From: Burkholderia sp. BCC1644
Lineage (GTDB): Bacteria; Pseudomonadota; Gammaproteobacteria; Burkholderiales; Burkholderiaceae
Assembly: GCF_902833225.1 (NCBI RefSeq)
Contig: NZ_CADFEI010000023.1
Span: 1 to 64,000, forward strand
Reading direction: 5' to 3'
Length of the DNA: 64,000 nt
Shown: positions 9,427 through 16,907 of the stretch, piece after piece
Layout of the letters: each line of letters begins with the position of its first letter
How positions within the stretch are numbered: the first letter of the stretch is position 1
Program-made: the position numbers and the translations under genes
Notes under the pieces: generated by a model
Database searches by the model: none
Seen by the model: the letters and a program-made list of their open reading frames with translations, nothing else
Told to the model about the DNA's origin: nothing

Positions 9427-10227
9427 ATGAAACGTTCGAAGTTCCTGCTGTCGGGCCTGCTGCTCGCGTCGGCCCTCGGCTTTACGGCGGTCGCCGCGCA
9501 CGCGGACGACCTGCTCGATTCGGTGAAGAAAACCGGCGTGCTGCGCGTCGGCCTCGAGGGCACCTATCCCCCGTTCAACTCGCGCGGCACGTCCGGTCAG
9601 CTCGAGGGCTTCGACGTCGACGTCGCGAACGCGGTCGCCGGCAAGCTCGGCGTGAAGACGCAGTTCGTCCCGACCGAATGGAGCGGCATCATCGCCGGCC
9701 TGCAGGCCGGCAAGTTCGACGTGATCGTCAACCAGGTCACGATCACGCCGCAGCGCAAGGAAGCGCTCGACTTCAGCGAGCCGTACACGTACTCGGCCGC
9801 GCAGCTGATCCAGCGCAAGGACGACACGCGCAACTTCAAGTCGCTCGACGACTTCAAGGGCAAGAAGCTCGGCGTGACGCTCGGCACCAACTACGACCAG
9901 ATGGCACGCGCCGTGCCGGGCATCGAGGTGCAGACGTATCCGGGCGCGCCGGAAAAGCTGCGCGACCTTGCCGCGGGCCGGATCGAGGCAACGCTCGACG
10001 ATCGCCTGATGCTGCCGTACATGATCAAGACGTCGAACCTGCCGCTGCGCGCGGGCGCGATCGTGAACGGCGGCAAGCAGGAAATGGCGATCCCGTTCCG
10101 CAAGGGCAACCCGAAGTTCGAGAAGGCGATCAACGACGCGCTCGATTCGCTGCGCAAGGACGGCTCGCTGAAAAAGATCTCGATGCACTGGTTCGGCGCC
10201 GACGTGACGGTGCCGGTCGCGCAATAA
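9427..10227 (+). CDS. tcyJ: Periplasmic cystine/amino-acid ABC transporter substrate-binding protein
   Basis: A 266-residue solute-binding protein of the family 3 (SBP_bac_3) type. An N-terminal signal peptide ends near AAHA (residues 22-25), giving periplasmic export. The mature part follows E. coli FliY/TcyJ closely: LRVGLEGTYPPF, DVIVNQVTIT, DFSEPYTYS, GKKLGVTLGTNYDQ and a C-terminal HWFGADVT. L-cystine is therefore the likely ligand, though related amino acids cannot be excluded. The ATG at 9427 is preceded by CTGGAG; longer in-frame starts would hide the signal peptide. No permease or ATPase gene is adjacent, so its ABC partners must lie elsewhere, and it appears to be transcribed alone up to a hairpin at 10246-10280. 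Confidence 0.85.
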   Translation: MKRSKFLLSGLLLASALGFTAVAAHADDLLDSVKKTGVLRVGLEGTYPPFNSRGTSGQLEGFDVDVANAVAGKLGVKTQFVPTEWSGIIAGLQAGKFDVIVNQVTITPQRKEALDFSEPYTYSAAQLIQRKDDTRNFKSLDDFKGKKLGVTLGTNYDQMARAVPGIEVQTYPGAPEKLRDLAAGRIEATLDDRLMLPYMIKTSNLPLRAGAIVNGGKQEMAIPFRKGNPKFEKAINDALDSLRKDGSLKKISMHWFGADVTVPVAQ

Positions 10228-10245
10228 ACGGCCCGGTGTTTCAAC

Positions 10246-10280
10246 GCGTCACGCCGTTCATTTCGATGAACGCGTGACGC
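10246..10280 (+). terminator. Hairpin with TTCG loop after the binding-protein gene
   Basis: GCGTCACG (10246-10253), a bulged C, CGTTCAT, a TTCG tetraloop, then ATGAACG and CGTGACGC (10273-10280) give a 15-pair stem. It starts 18 bases after the stop codon, between two convergent genes. There is no T run on either strand, so it may end transcription poorly and mainly protect a 3' end. Confidence 0.6.
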
Positions 10281-10287
10281 CTCCCCC

Positions 10288-10491
10288 TCAAGCCGCTTCG
10301 TCGAAGCGCGCCAGCAGCATCTGGCCGATCGGCGTCAGCGCCGGACGCGCCGCCACGGCGTTCATGCGCGCCTGCGTGTCGTCCACCAGCCGCTTCTCGA
10401 CCAGCACGGCAAAGGCCGGATTCGATTGATCGACGCTGTCCGGCGCACGCGCAATGCGCAACAGCATCGAGAATTCATGCGGACTCAGCAT
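10288..10491 (-). CDS. Small hypothetical protein (67 aa)
   Basis: A 67-residue soluble protein starting MLSPHEFSMLLRIA and ending LTPIGQMLLARFDEAA. The start at 10491 is supported by an AGGAG-type site (AGGAGACAAGGACC before ATG); upstream in-frame methionines lack one. Its helix pattern, LL-helix then a T-x-x-G-x-x-L helix, loosely recalls small winged-helix folds, but I do not recognise a family. Third-position GC matches its neighbours, supporting a real gene. Function unknown. Confidence 0.6.
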   Translation of the reverse strand: MLSPHEFSMLLRIARAPDSVDQSNPAFAVLVEKRLVDDTQARMNAVAARPALTPIGQMLLARFDEAA

Positions 10492-10845
10492 GGTCCTTGT
10501 CTCCTGATCGTCCGCGATCCGGTTCGAACCGGCGTCGATCGTATTTTTGAATGAAATGGCGCGATGCATGACCGTCGCGCCGCCGGGAGCGAGATCCCGG
10601 CAGGCCTGCCTGCGACGCGGGCACGTCGTCGCGAGCGGGTTGCGCACGTCGCGGATCCGGCGATGCCGCCGCGACGGGAACGTGCAACGTTATGGGCACA
10701 CCATGACGTGGCCGTGACAGGAAAACGGGGCGCAAAACAGCGCGCGTCGCATGCCGTTTCGATTCGATGCCGATCCAATTGACGAAGACGGGCCGCATCA
10801 CATGCGTGGCCGCCGGTTCCCTGCTCGCCGGCCGTGTCGCCCCCT
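10492..10845. other. Intergenic stretch, no gene seen
   Basis: 354 bases between two leftward genes. Open frames on both strands lack ribosome sites and recognisable sequence. It must hold the promoter of the 67-residue gene; I see no defined element. Confidence 0.5.
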
Positions 10846-11388
10846 TCATCGCGGATCGGCCGAATACGGGAACCCGCCGCGCGCCGATCCGCTCGCATGG
10901 CGCATGCAGCGCACGACCACGTTCACCGCGCGCCCGAGCGTCATCCCGACGAGCACGCCCCATACCGCGAACGACAGCACCACGAAGCCGCTCGTCGCGG
11001 CCCACGGCGCTTGCACGGCGACCGCGTAATGGATGCAGGTTTCGGCAACGAACGTCAGCGTCAGCGTGACGAGCAGGCTCGCGTCGCCGGGCAGGCGCAC
11101 GCGCAGGCCCGAGGCGGCCGGGCGGTACTCGAGCCGCCACCGGCTCGCGTGCAGCCAGCCCAGCGCCGCACCGCCCAGGACGGCCGCCAGCGCAATCGCG
11201 TTCGCTTCGATGCCGGCATGCGGAAAGCGTCCGTTCAGGCTGACGATGCCGAGCATCCCGAACGCGACGGGCGAGATCAGCGGACGGGCCGCCGGCACCT
11301 CGCGCGGAAAACAGCGCTTGATGCCGACATAGAGCAGCACGCAGAACATGACGTACACGTAAGGCTTCAGGTGAAGGAGCGTGGACAT
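10846..11388 (-). CDS. Hypothetical inner-membrane protein (180 aa)
   Basis: A 180-residue protein with about five predicted membrane helices: VYVMFCVLLYVGI, ISPVAFGMLGIVSL, AIALAAVLGGAALGWL, LLVTLTLTFVAETCIHYAVAV and a glycine-rich last helix ending VLVGMTLGRAVNVVV. It resembles the small conserved membrane proteins annotated as DUF6622 in Burkholderia, but I give that from memory and weakly. The start at 11388 (MSTLLHLKPYVYV) was chosen because the upstream 52 residues are Arg-rich and not protein-like. It stands alone, divergent from the histidine kinase gene. Function unknown. Confidence 0.65.
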   Translation of the reverse strand: MSTLLHLKPYVYVMFCVLLYVGIKRCFPREVPAARPLISPVAFGMLGIVSLNGRFPHAGIEANAIALAAVLGGAALGWLHASRWRLEYRPAASGLRVRLPGDASLLVTLTLTFVAETCIHYAVAVQAPWAATSGFVVLSFAVWGVLVGMTLGRAVNVVVRCMRHASGSARGGFPYSADPR

Positions 11389-11780
11389 GGTCGGAATCGC
11401 CTGATCGGAGTGGACACGGCCATACCGTACTGCCCGATCCCGACCGGCGGCGCAGCTTGCGACGGGTGGCGGAAATTCGCGGACGAGTTGCGCGTCGCGG
11501 CGATGATCGTTTGGCGAATCGGGACGGCTGACGCGCCATCGCATCCCGCAGCCGGCGACGTCTGAACCCGTCGGCGCTTCGCACTCGACGCGCGACCGGC
11601 AACGCCCCGTGTCCTTCCGCAGCGCCTTCCACTACACTCGTGACGGAAACCGGCCAACCGTCGGCAGCCGAAGCGCTTCGTCGAAGCCGCGCGCCGTTCG
11701 TCGCAACGCGTGCGCGATCGGTCCATCCAGCAGTAAGGTCAGGCCATCAGCGCATCGCGCGCCCACCCTTACCCGACACC
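11389..11780. other. Divergent intergenic region upstream of the two-component operon
   Basis: 392 bases between the leftward membrane-protein gene and the rightward kinase gene. It should contain both promoters. LytTR regulators often bind paired 9-11 bp direct repeats; I did not find an obvious pair here. No gene is supported. Confidence 0.5.
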
Positions 11781-12866
11781 ATGCGAGCCACGTCCGACCC
11801 GTCGCCGATTCCGCAGCCACCCACCGGCGCCCCACCCCGGCTGCTGCGCGATCCGGCCATGCTGCTCGCGTTCGCGTGCTTCAACTCGGTTGTCGGCCTC
11901 GGTTTCTGGGCGCTCCATTTCAACGAACCGCCGTTGCCTTACCTCGTCGTCGCCAACGCGATCGGTTTCTGCGCACTGCTGTTCAGCCATGCCGCCGATC
12001 GCCTGCTGCCGCGCAAGCCGGGGCTCGCGCTGAAGGCCGTCGTGATCGCACCGGTCAGCGTACTCATCGGTTTCGAGATCTCGGCAGCGATCGTCCGCGG
12101 GAACGTGCCTCATGTGTTCGGGCGCGCCCGCCTCGGAACGTGGGACAACTACGGGCCGTCGTTTCTGATCTCGGCAATCCTGTTCGTGTGCGTATCGCTG
12201 TTCCTGCAGTCCATGCGCATGCGTGCGACGCTCGAGACCGAGCGCCGCGAAGCTGCCGAAGCGCGCCAGGCCGAGACGGCCGCGCGCCTGGCGCTGCTGC
12301 AGGCGCAGATCGAGCCGCACTTCCTGTTCAATACCCTCGCGAACGTGCAGAGCCTGATCGAGCGCGATCCGGCCCGCGCATCCACGATGCTCGACAGCCT
12401 GAACCGCTACCTGCGTGCGAGCCTGCGACGCACGCGCGATGCGACGTCGACGCTCGGAGAAGAACTCGAACTCGTCGAAGCATTGCTGAAGATCGCATCG
12501 ATCCGGCTCGGCGAGCGGCTTTCTTATACGATCGACGTGCCGGCGGATCTGCACGCGTTGCCGTTCTCGCCGCTGCTGCTGCAGCCGCTCGTCGAGAATG
12601 CGCTGCTGCACGGGATCGAGCCGTCCATCGACGGCGGCGTGATCGTGATTCGCGGCAGGATGCGGGGCGACAGGCTCGAACTCAACGTGATCGATACGGG
12701 TGTCGGCCTCGGCAAAAGCGACACGCGCCTGCACGGCGGCGTCGGGCTCGCCAACGTCGCCGCGCGCATCCGGACGCTGCACGGCGAGCGCGGCCGTGTC
12801 ACCGTCGAAACGAACGTCGCCGCCGCGCATGGCGTCACCGCTACCCTGCTGACTCCGATCGACTGA
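11781..12866 (+). CDS. LytS/AlgZ-type sensor histidine kinase
   Basis: A 361-residue inner-membrane kinase of the His_kinase (PF06580) type. Four membrane helices span about residues 25-145 with little periplasmic sequence. A short coiled coil (about 147-175) leads to the phosphoacceptor motif QIEPHFLFN, with His180. The ATPase domain follows: LLQPLVENALLHGI is the N box and DTGVGLG the G1 box. Start at 11781 (MRATSDPSPI) is preferred over an in-frame ATG at 11640 because the extra 47 residues are Arg/Pro-rich and non-conserved in character. It is followed after one base by the LytTR regulator gene, its obvious partner. The sensed signal is unknown. Confidence 0.88.
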   Translation: MRATSDPSPIPQPPTGAPPRLLRDPAMLLAFACFNSVVGLGFWALHFNEPPLPYLVVANAIGFCALLFSHAADRLLPRKPGLALKAVVIAPVSVLIGFEISAAIVRGNVPHVFGRARLGTWDNYGPSFLISAILFVCVSLFLQSMRMRATLETERREAAEARQAETAARLALLQAQIEPHFLFNTLANVQSLIERDPARASTMLDSLNRYLRASLRRTRDATSTLGEELELVEALLKIASIRLGERLSYTIDVPADLHALPFSPLLLQPLVENALLHGIEPSIDGGVIVIRGRMRGDRLELNVIDTGVGLGKSDTRLHGGVGLANVAARIRTLHGERGRVTVETNVAAAHGVTATLLTPID

Positions 12867-12867
12867 C

Positions 12868-13602
12868 ATGCCGACCGCCCTCATCGCCGACGACGAACCG
12901 AACCTGTCCGCCTCGCTTGCGCAGCGGCTTCGGCAACTCTGGCCCGGACTGGAGATCGTCGCGATGCCGCGCAACGGCGTCGAAACGCTGGCTGCGCTGA
13001 ACGCGTCGCCACGCCCGGACATCGCGTTTCTCGACATCCGGATGCCCGGCATCGACGGGTTGAAGCTCGCCGCGCTGGTGCCGGACGTGCATGTCGTGTT
13101 CGTCACGGCCTACGACGAGTATGCGGTCGACGCGTTCGATCGCGCGGCGGTCGATTACTTGCTGAAGCCGGTGACGGACGAACGGCTGCTGCGCTGTATT
13201 GCGAAGCTTCAGCGCGGCGGACCGGTGCTTGCGCAGGCCGATGCGCTCGCGCAGGCGGCACAAGCGAGAGACGCGGTGCCGATCCGCTGGCTGACGGTAG
13301 GCGTGAAGGATGCAACGCGGCTCGTCTCGGTCGACGACGTGCTGTATTTCCAGGCGTCGGAGAAATACACGGAAATCGTCACGGCCGGCGAACGGCTGGT
13401 GATTCGCACGCCACTGAAGGAACTGATGCAACGGCTCGATCCGGAGCGGTTCGCGCAGGTGCATCGCGGCGTGATCGTTGCGTACGCAGCGATCGATCGC
13501 ATCGAGCGCGACTTGCTCGGAAGATTGCGGATTCGCGTGCATGGGCAGCGGGAAATGCTGCCGGTCAGTCGTGCGTATGCGGGATTGTTCAGGCAGATGT
13601 GA
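12868..13602 (+). CDS. LytTR-family response regulator
   Basis: A 244-residue transcription factor. Residues 1-115 are a receiver domain with Asp8/Asp9 for metal, Asp56 as phosphoacceptor (FLDIRMPG) and Lys in YLLKPV. Residues about 140-244 form a LytTR DNA-binding domain (VDDVLYFQASEKYTEIV, LDPERFAQVHRGVIV). It pairs with the PF06580 kinase one base upstream, as AlgR with AlgZ and LytR with LytS. Targets cannot be read from the sequence; the neighbouring membrane-protein gene, divergently transcribed, is a candidate because LytTR systems often control small membrane proteins. That link is inference only. Confidence 0.9.
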   Translation: MPTALIADDEPNLSASLAQRLRQLWPGLEIVAMPRNGVETLAALNASPRPDIAFLDIRMPGIDGLKLAALVPDVHVVFVTAYDEYAVDAFDRAAVDYLLKPVTDERLLRCIAKLQRGGPVLAQADALAQAAQARDAVPIRWLTVGVKDATRLVSVDDVLYFQASEKYTEIVTAGERLVIRTPLKELMQRLDPERFAQVHRGVIVAYAAIDRIERDLLGRLRIRVHGQREMLPVSRAYAGLFRQM

Positions 13603-13830
13603 TCGGATCGGTCTGCTGCACCGGCAACACGATTACGCGCCGACAGGCAGTGGATGGCATGTTGGCAGTCTGCGCGGCTGCAATGCGCCGCTGCGTTCAG
13701 ATTCGTCGACGATGCTTCGCGCCGCGCGATCCTTCATTGATTCGACAGATCGATGTCGAAAAGACGGACTCCATGTCGCTGCACAGAACAAACGACAACC
13801 CACGGGCCGGGAAAGTGAACGCTGAAATGA

Positions 13831-13864
13831 CGAAGGGCCGGGAGGAAAACCTCCCGGCCCTTCG
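13831..13864 (-). terminator. Strong hairpin; former tRNA-Thr terminator
   Basis: A perfect 15 bp stem (13831-13845 with 13850-13864) around an AAAA loop, built on GGGCCGGGAGG/CCTCCCGGCCC. Read leftward it lies five bases beyond the tRNA 3'-end duplicate at 13869 and is followed by TCATTT, the place expected for the tRNA terminator before the islet inserted. It may also end the rightward response-regulator transcript. Confidence 0.7.
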
Positions 13865-13868
13865 AATT

Positions 13869-13913
13869 TGGTGCCGGCTGCAGGACTCGAACCCGCCACC
13901 TGATGATTACAAA
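13869..13913 (-). repeat. Left att site: 45 bp duplicate of tRNA-Thr 3' end
   Basis: Identical over all 45 bases to 18071-18115, starting exactly at the CCA end of the tRNA and running through the T arm and the anticodon. The match stops at 13914 (G here, T in the tRNA gene), so this copy cannot fold into a tRNA. It marks the far junction of the islet. Confidence 0.9.
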
Positions 13914-13956
13914 GCAGTTGAAATTTTCAAGCATTACAAGCACTTAGGGAAGCATT

Positions 13957-13966
13957 GCGTTTCCAA
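13957..13966 (-). repeat. Arm-type repeat, left end (inverted copy)
   Basis: GCGTTTCCAA, the reverse complement of TTGGAAACGC found at 14020-14029 and 18021-18030. It lies 44 bases inside the left att site. The placement resembles integrase arm-binding sites. Confidence 0.5.
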
Positions 13967-13991
13967 ACCTGCCGATCATATCGCCTTCTCG

Positions 13992-14008
13992 GCCTTATCT
14001 GATAAGGC
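13992..14008. repeat. Perfect 8+8 bp palindrome in the left islet end
   Basis: GCCTTATC-T-GATAAGGC lies between the two arm-type repeats at the left end and 80 bases before the first islet gene. It could be an operator for a dimeric regulator, such as the islet's XRE protein, or part of the recombination site. No second copy was noticed. Confidence 0.5.
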
Positions 14009-14019
14009 TTGGCGTCGAA

Positions 14020-14029
14020 TTGGAAACGC
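14020..14029 (+). repeat. Arm-type repeat, left end (direct copy)
   Basis: TTGGAAACGC, facing the inverted copy at 13957-13966 across the palindrome and matching the right-end copies. Confidence 0.5.
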
Positions 14030-14090
14030 GGACGACGCCGGCCGCACCCACTGCGCTAGACTGTTCATCAAACCACAAAACGGGATTCAT

Positions 14091-14789
14091 ATGTCTCAGC
14101 TTGGCCTAACTGAATATGTAATGGCAGGCGCGACTCTACTCGGGCCCGTCCTTGCAGTTCAGGCGCAGAAGTGGGTGGAGCGGACTCGCGAAGCGACCAA
14201 TCGTAAGCAGATGGTCTTCACTACGTTGATGGCGACGCGGCAATCTCGAGTATCGATCGACCACGTTCGAGCGCTAAATTCCATCGACCTCGCATTTTAC
14301 GGCCGACGCATACTGGGAGTTCCGCTCCGCAGTCGGAAGGCCCAAGCAGTCCTCGACGCGTGGCACGACTACCACGCCCACCTCTCTGTCCCCCTCGAGC
14401 AGCGTCCGAACACCGAAGCCGAAACTCGGGAATGGAACGGGCGCGGCGACGAGTTGTTTACGAACCTGTTGGAGCGACTCGCTGCTGCTACTGCATACAA
14501 ATTCGATCGGCAACAATTGAAATCTGGCAGCTATTCACCGGAGGCGCACGGGACAGTCGAACTCGAGCAAAATCTCTTACGGCGATTCGTCCTCGAGTTG
14601 TTGGCGGGCGATCGCACTCTCCCGTTGGATGTGCGGACAATACAGGTGGACCCAGACGCGGCAGCAAGACAACATGACTTCCAAGAACGTGTGGTTACCG
14701 CTCAGGCGGAGATCGCTATGAAGTTGGGCGAAGCCATCGATCGTCTAGCACCTACGCGCGTCAACGATAACGCTCACGCCGAACGATAA
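14091..14789 (+). CDS. DUF6680-like membrane-anchored hypothetical protein
   Basis: A 232-residue protein with one N-terminal hydrophobic segment (YVMAGATLLGPVLAVQ) and then RKQMVFTTLMATRQSRVS, followed by a helical body. From memory this pattern, GP-LAVQAQKW then KTLMATR, matches proteins annotated DUF6680, whose function is not established. The ATG at 14091 follows the islet's left-end repeats directly; a long upstream in-frame extension would run through the att site and is not credible. It is first in a rightward series of islet genes, with 182 bases before the next, so it may be expressed separately. One topology is a single anchor with a cytoplasmic domain. Confidence 0.75.
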   Translation: MSQLGLTEYVMAGATLLGPVLAVQAQKWVERTREATNRKQMVFTTLMATRQSRVSIDHVRALNSIDLAFYGRRILGVPLRSRKAQAVLDAWHDYHAHLSVPLEQRPNTEAETREWNGRGDELFTNLLERLAAATAYKFDRQQLKSGSYSPEAHGTVELEQNLLRRFVLELLAGDRTLPLDVRTIQVDPDAAARQHDFQERVVTAQAEIAMKLGEAIDRLAPTRVNDNAHAER

Positions 14790-14971
14790 AAATGACCGCA
14801 GGCGGTCGTTAGCCGGGGTGTATGCTTCGCTGACACGATGTCCGCGCCCGAACGTCCAGTGCGCAACGGAAGCGCTAGATGCAAATGGTGTATCCTACTC
14901 GGCCGTCCGGCTCGGCCGTCCGGCCGGCTCTGTCTCTGGTTAGTGGTCGATGTTCTCTTGGAGAAACACAG

Positions 14972-15616
14972 ATGGAGCTGCAAAGCGACAAGATGACCCT
15001 GGTAATTGCAGGGGCTTGGAATCCGGCAATCTTGACCCCACAGTGGATCGCCCAGCATGTGCTCGGCTTTCCTGCCGACCGTGACTTCCAAGTCGGCGTG
15101 GAGTTGCCGATACAGGAATATGGGCAAGCACCACGGTTCAGTTTTGAATCGCTATCGGTGATGGCTACGCCGGCCACACTGCTGTTTGCTTTGAACGCTG
15201 ATGACCGTCCCCACGTACAGAAGACATTCGAAGTTGCCGCGAAGGTACTAGAGCTTCTCCCTCATACTCCTGTCTCTGGTGTCGGTGTAAATTTCATGTT
15301 CACTGACACGAAACCCGATGCCAATGTCGCGACTACGTTTCGCTCGCACGACGGTGTACTCGCAAAACTCCCGGACGAGGAGCAGAACGCCACGATTGTG
15401 CAGCAATCGTGGCAAGCTACAGTGAAACTAAGCGATCACTTAGCGAATGTGAATTGCATCAAGCGAGGCGATCGATTCGAAGTGGCGATAAACCATCACT
15501 TCAACGTAAGTTCGGCAGTCGGAGCGAAGCGAATAGTGGAAAACCCCGAAGCGTTCGACACACTCTTGGGTCTGTCCAGAATTATCATTGACGGGTTGGA
15601 TGATGGAGAAAAGTGA
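14972..15616 (+). CDS. Islet hypothetical protein (214 aa), first of a coupled trio
   Basis: A 214-residue soluble protein that I do not recognise. It begins MELQSDKMTLVIAGAWNPA and has alternating strand-like and helical stretches, with no signal peptide, membrane segment or catalytic motif. Its size and mixed fold vaguely recall TIGR04255-type proteins of defence islands, but no diagnostic motif supports that. The start at 14972 has a TGGAGA site 8 bases upstream. Two tandem 13 bp repeats (CTCGGCCGTCCGG, 14898-14923) lie in the leader. Its stop overlaps the next start in ATGA form, so the two are translationally coupled. Confidence 0.7.
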   Translation: MELQSDKMTLVIAGAWNPAILTPQWIAQHVLGFPADRDFQVGVELPIQEYGQAPRFSFESLSVMATPATLLFALNADDRPHVQKTFEVAAKVLELLPHTPVSGVGVNFMFTDTKPDANVATTFRSHDGVLAKLPDEEQNATIVQQSWQATVKLSDHLANVNCIKRGDRFEVAINHHFNVSSAVGAKRIVENPEAFDTLLGLSRIIIDGLDDGEK

Positions 15617-15972
15617 TGAAAAAAATAGAGACCAACGCATTGTCCACCAATATGAATTTTGACATCGGAGCAAAGGAATTTGCCTACGATGCCGGTGCGT
15701 CCCGCGGTACAACTGCGATCGAAAATCGCTTCACCACTACGTCGCCGTCTGCCGCCAAAATTTCAGAGCCATGGTTTAGCGAATCAAGTCTCGTTCAGGG
15801 AACCGCTCCCCATAACCGTCCGCGGACGGTGTCAGTAAACGTAACATCGTCTACCGCCACGGTGACATTAGCTGTGAAACCGTCCGTAATCGCCTCGGAG
15901 GAGCGCCAACAGCGCCTAAACGAGTCCATCCGACTTGGCTTTTTACCGCCCAGCCGAAACACAGCCGCCTGA
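15616..15972 (+). CDS. Islet hypothetical protein (118 aa), Ser/Thr-rich
   Basis: A 118-residue protein starting MKKIETNALSTNMNFDIG. Residues 30-90 are low-complexity Ser/Thr/Ala (for example SVNVTSSTATVTLAV), probably flexible or beta-rich, and a charged helix EERQQRLNESIRLG closes the protein. No family is recognised. ATG at 15616 overlaps the previous stop (ATGA); a GTG one codon earlier is an alternative. The next gene starts two bases after its stop. Sandwiched position and small size fit a linker, adaptor or regulatory subunit of the trio. Confidence 0.65.
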   Translation: MKKIETNALSTNMNFDIGAKEFAYDAGASRGTTAIENRFTTTSPSAAKISEPWFSESSLVQGTAPHNRPRTVSVNVTSSTATVTLAVKPSVIASEERQQRLNESIRLGFLPPSRNTAA

Positions 15973-15974
15973 AT

Positions 15975-16907
15975 ATGAATGAGACCGAATTCGGCAGCCT
16001 TGGGGAGGCGACCGACATCCGGGCCGACACGGCCCCTGTGCCGAATTTGTACAAGGCCACCCCTAATAGATGCCTAGAACAAGGCGATTTGATCCAGAAA
16101 GACTCGGATTTCGTTCGCGGTCCGCTGACTACTTACCATCGGTATCACGTTGAGAACGAGGCAAACGAGATGTTTGCCGTTCTGACACAGTCCTGCGACC
16201 TTGCACGCCGCGGTGACGCCCCCTGCAAGGCGCGATACATCTCGGTCGCGCCGGTTCGCTCTGTTCGTCATGCCCTCGCGCGCAATTTTGATAATTTCTT
16301 AGTGCGCACGCCTGGTGGATTGTTTTCCATCGGCTCTACAGAGACAGAGGCTCGCTACAAAGATTTTCTGTCGAAGCTGATAAATAATAACGATAGTCGA
16401 TATTTCTATCTTCCTTCGCGACCGGAGCTCGGCTTGGCAGAAGACAGTTGCATAATGCTTCCGCTTGCCTTACCGGTTAAAGTCGAGCACTACGACCTTT
16501 GTACCCAAGGCCGCATCGCGCAATTGGATGATCTGTTTCAAGCCAAGCTAGGCTGGTCAATTGGCCAGCAATACTCGCGGGTGGGCACACCGGACTGGCC
16601 GGACGACGAGCTCGACAAAAAAGTGACCGCGTTAAGCGAGCGAACACAGGTATGGTTCCCACCAAACGACTTTGATCAGTTGAGAAATTTTATCCAGGAT
16701 TTTGAGACGAACAATCCAGGTCAGACGCTAACACTGGAAGATCTCGAATCGCTCCGCGTGAAAATAAAGAACCGAAAGGAATTGGCAATAGATGCCATTT
16801 TCGATCTGTTAAATGACATTCTGCCCCCACCCGGAAAAGACAGATTCAATATTCGAAAGAAACTTCGACAAAGCTCTGATTTTTCAAAATTCTTTCCTAA
16901 TTCGTAA
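15975..16907 (+). CDS. Islet hypothetical protein (310 aa) with TQSCDLA motif
   Basis: A 310-residue soluble protein, last of the islet trio. A notable segment is EMFAVLTQSCDLARRG (about residues 65-80), followed by ARYISVAPVRSV; similar (T/S)Q-x-CD motifs occur in uncharacterised proteins near defence genes, but I cannot name a family. The middle has aromatic and charged patches (RYFYLPSRPELGL). The C-terminal third is helical and charged. It starts two bases after the preceding stop. The Cys-Asp pair could be catalytic or metal-binding; that is a guess. AT-rich codon use (runs of AAT, TTA) sets it apart from flanking chromosomal genes. Confidence 0.72.
   Translation: MNETEFGSLGEATDIRADTAPVPNLYKATPNRCLEQGDLIQKDSDFVRGPLTTYHRYHVENEANEMFAVLTQSCDLARRGDAPCKARYISVAPVRSVRHALARNFDNFLVRTPGGLFSIGSTETEARYKDFLSKLINNNDSRYFYLPSRPELGLAEDSCIMLPLALPVKVEHYDLCTQGRIAQLDDLFQAKLGWSIGQQYSRVGTPDWPDDELDKKVTALSERTQVWFPPNDFDQLRNFIQDFETNNPGQTLTLEDLESLRVKIKNRKELAIDAIFDLLNDILPPPGKDRFNIRKKLRQSSDFSKFFPNS

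Noticed and set aside
13869-13913. Second tRNA gene at the islet left end
   Set aside because: Only the 3' 45 bases are present; the 5' half, D arm and acceptor partner are missing.
13599-14090. Upstream extension of the DUF6680-like gene
   Set aside because: The open frame runs back through the terminator and att site; those residues would be chimeric junction sequence. The conserved-looking protein starts at 14091.
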